The position numbers and the translations under genes were made by a program. This document shows positions 4,721-6,062 of a stretch of DNA of 6,062 nt, piece after piece. Every line of letters begins with the position of its first letter. The first letter of the stretch is position 1. The notes beneath the pieces are model-generated. The model was not told where the DNA came from. It did no database searches and was given only the letters and a program-made list of their open reading frames with translations. Source of the DNA: an uncultured Acidobacteriota bacterium. Lineage in GTDB: Bacteria; Acidobacteriota; Terriglobia; Terriglobales; Acidobacteriaceae. The stretch covers positions 1 to 6,062 of the forward strand of contig CAILBQ010000130.1 in assembly GCA_903832475.1 (NCBI GenBank), in the 5' to 3' direction.

Positions 4721-6062
4721 TTGATTCGAAAAACTTGTTTGGCTTGGCTGTTTTTGGCCGCGGTGTCCTTTCAACTCAACGCGGCTGAGGTCAAGGAACA
4801 ACCCAGTGTCACGCGCGATACGCTGTCAAACGGCATGCGGGTGGTCATCATTCACAACGCGCTGGCCCCGGTGGTCACCGTTGAGATGAATTTCCTGGTG
4901 GGCGGGGACGACACGCCGGCAAAGTTTCCCGGCATGGCGCATGCACAGGAGCATATGGCCTTTCGCGGGTGCCAGGGCATGAATGCTGACCAGACCGCGG
5001 CGATTTACGCGCAACTTGGCGGGGAAAACAATGCGGACACGCAGCAGAACATCACGCAGTACTACGCCACGGTGCCCGCAGCCGATCTTGACGTAGCTCT
5101 GCAGGCTCAAGCGGCGTGTCTGCGCGGCATCGACGATACCGACGCGGAGTGGGCACAGGAGCGAGGAGCGATCGAGCAGGAGGTGGCGCGCGATCTTTCC
5201 AACCCTACCTATAAATTCCTTAGCCGATTAAACGAAGATATGTTCGCCGGGACGCCCTACGCGCACGATCCCCTGGGCACGCACGATTCCTTTGAAGCCA
5301 CCACGGGCCAGATGCTCAAGGACTTTTATCAGAAGTGGTGCTCGCCGAATAACGCGATCCTGGTGATTGTCGGCGACATCAACCCTGCGGACACCATGAG
5401 CAAGATCAAGCACTGGTTTGGCGAGATACCGAGTCATGCTGTTCCCACAAGGGACGAGATCGACCTGAAGCCTGTGAAGTCCGAGACATTCAATCTGGAC
5501 AGCAACCTTCCTTACGTACTGGGATTCATCGCCTATCGGCTGCCGGGAACAGATTCCAAGGACTATGCCGCCATACAGATCCTGAGCGATGTGCTGGCCA
5601 GCCAGCGCGCCGATCTTTATGGAATGGTTGCGGCGGGCAAAGCCCTGGCTGCGGAGTTTGGCATGGCTGAGACATATCCGAAGGCCAGCGTCGGGTACGG
5701 GCTGGTTGCAGTTCCGGCAGGATCGGATGTCAGTGCAGCCATGAAGGAGATGCGATCCATTCTTGGCAGCTACGCAGACAAGGGCGTTCCAGAAGACCTG
5801 GTCGTCGCCGCCAAGCGAAGCGAGATCGCGTCGGCCGAGTTTGAACGTAATTCGATTCCCGGCCTGGCGAATGCATGGTCTGACGCATTGGCAGCGGAAG
5901 GCCGCAATTCTCCCGACGACGACATCGAGGCGATCCGGCGGGTCACTTTGGCTGATGTCAATCGCGTGGCAAAACAGTATCTTTCGGACGCTAACTCGAT
6001 CACCGCGACGCTGAAACCGGTACCCAGTGGAGCGCCCGTTGCGGAGAAGGGTTTTGGCGGCG
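4721..6062 (+). CDS. Secreted M16-family zinc metallopeptidase, N-terminal part (runs off the right edge)
   Basis: From TTG 4721 there are 447 codons and no stop before the window ends. Residues 1-~22 form a signal peptide: basic MIRK, hydrophobic LAWLFLAAV, probable cleavage near LNA/AEV. The protein is therefore expected in the periplasm. Residues ~32-180 are the catalytic M16 domain: TLSNGMRVVI at the start, then the inverted zinc motif HAQEH (H74, E77, H78) in GMAHAQEHMAFRG, then NADTQQNITQYYATVP, then ERGAIEQEVARDLSNP, where E154, 76 residues after H78, fits the third zinc ligand. Residues ~195-420 look like the M16 C-terminal half-domain (FYQKWCSPNNAILVIVGDI). Family members of this type (pitrilysin/PqqL-like) often have ~900 residues with two such modules, so about half may be missing. 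All visible catalytic residues are present. Substrate is unknown. GTG 4712 and ATG 4673 are alternative in-frame starts. Confidence 0.88.
   Translation, partial: MIRKTCLAWLFLAAVSFQLNAAEVKEQPSVTRDTLSNGMRVVIIHNALAPVVTVEMNFLVGGDDTPAKFPGMAHAQEHMAFRGCQGMNADQTAAIYAQLGGENNADTQQNITQYYATVPAADLDVALQAQAACLRGIDDTDAEWAQERGAIEQEVARDLSNPTYKFLSRLNEDMFAGTPYAHDPLGTHDSFEATTGQMLKDFYQKWCSPNNAILVIVGDINPADTMSKIKHWFGEIPSHAVPTRDEIDLKPVKSETFNLDSNLPYVLGFIAYRLPGTDSKDYAAIQILSDVLASQRADLYGMVAAGKALAAEFGMAETYPKASVGYGLVAVPAGSDVSAAMKEMRSILGSYADKGVPEDLVVAAKRSEIASAEFERNSIPGLANAWSDALAAEGRNSPDDDIEAIRRVTLADVNRVAKQYLSDANSITATLKPVPSGAPVAEKGFGG

Noticed and set aside
4726..4741. Lipoprotein signal for the peptidase (Cys near the N-terminus)
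   Set aside because: The Cys follows RKT, not an L-A/S-G/A-C lipobox, and it precedes the hydrophobic core, so an ordinary signal peptide fits better.

Overview
The window comes from a GC-rich bacterium. Protein features resemble Acidobacteriota of the Terriglobales type: a GntR regulator with an HPNTISAGYRQLEREGW-like helix-turn-helix, a three-part LplT-PlsC-Aas fusion, and an M16 peptidase with HAQEH and AIEQEVARDLSNPTY signatures. This placement is inferred from remembered family resemblance, because no search could be run. All three supported genes are on the + strand.

Layout. Positions 1-924 are one reading frame, open at the left edge. Its first ~45 codons read like the C-terminal region of kynureninase. 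From about nt 121-144 it becomes a GntR-family HTH that has lost its usual N-terminal part, followed by a ~220-residue C-terminal region I do not recognise. A 90-bp gap follows, with two weak dyads and a Shine-Dalgarno. Positions 1015-4539 encode a 1174-residue fusion of a lysophospholipid flippase (LplT-type MFS), a PlsC acyltransferase and an acyl-ACP synthetase/AMP ligase (Aas-type). Positions 4540-4720 are a compact regulatory region holding a long hairpin, an FNR/CRP-family-like TTGAT-N4-GTCAA box inside a perfect 8-bp dyad, a correctly spaced -10-like hexamer, and a terminator-like hairpin with a T6 tract overlapping that hexamer. From 4721 to the right edge runs the N-terminal part of a secreted zinc M16 peptidase with a probable TTG start.

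How they fit together. The fusion protein is expected to flip lysophospholipids inward and re-acylate them at the inner membrane, which is membrane repair. The M16 protein is exported and would cut peptides in the periplasm. The intergenic architecture suggests that the peptidase has its own promoter and is not simply read through from the lipid gene. A regulatory link between the GntR protein and the lipid gene rests only on adjacency and shared orientation.

The two observations most worth a second look are the in-frame kynureninase/GntR chimera at the left edge (real deletion-fusion or assembly join) and the interlocked terminator/FNR-type promoter upstream of the peptidase. I saw no RNA gene, insertion sequence, CRISPR array or attachment site.
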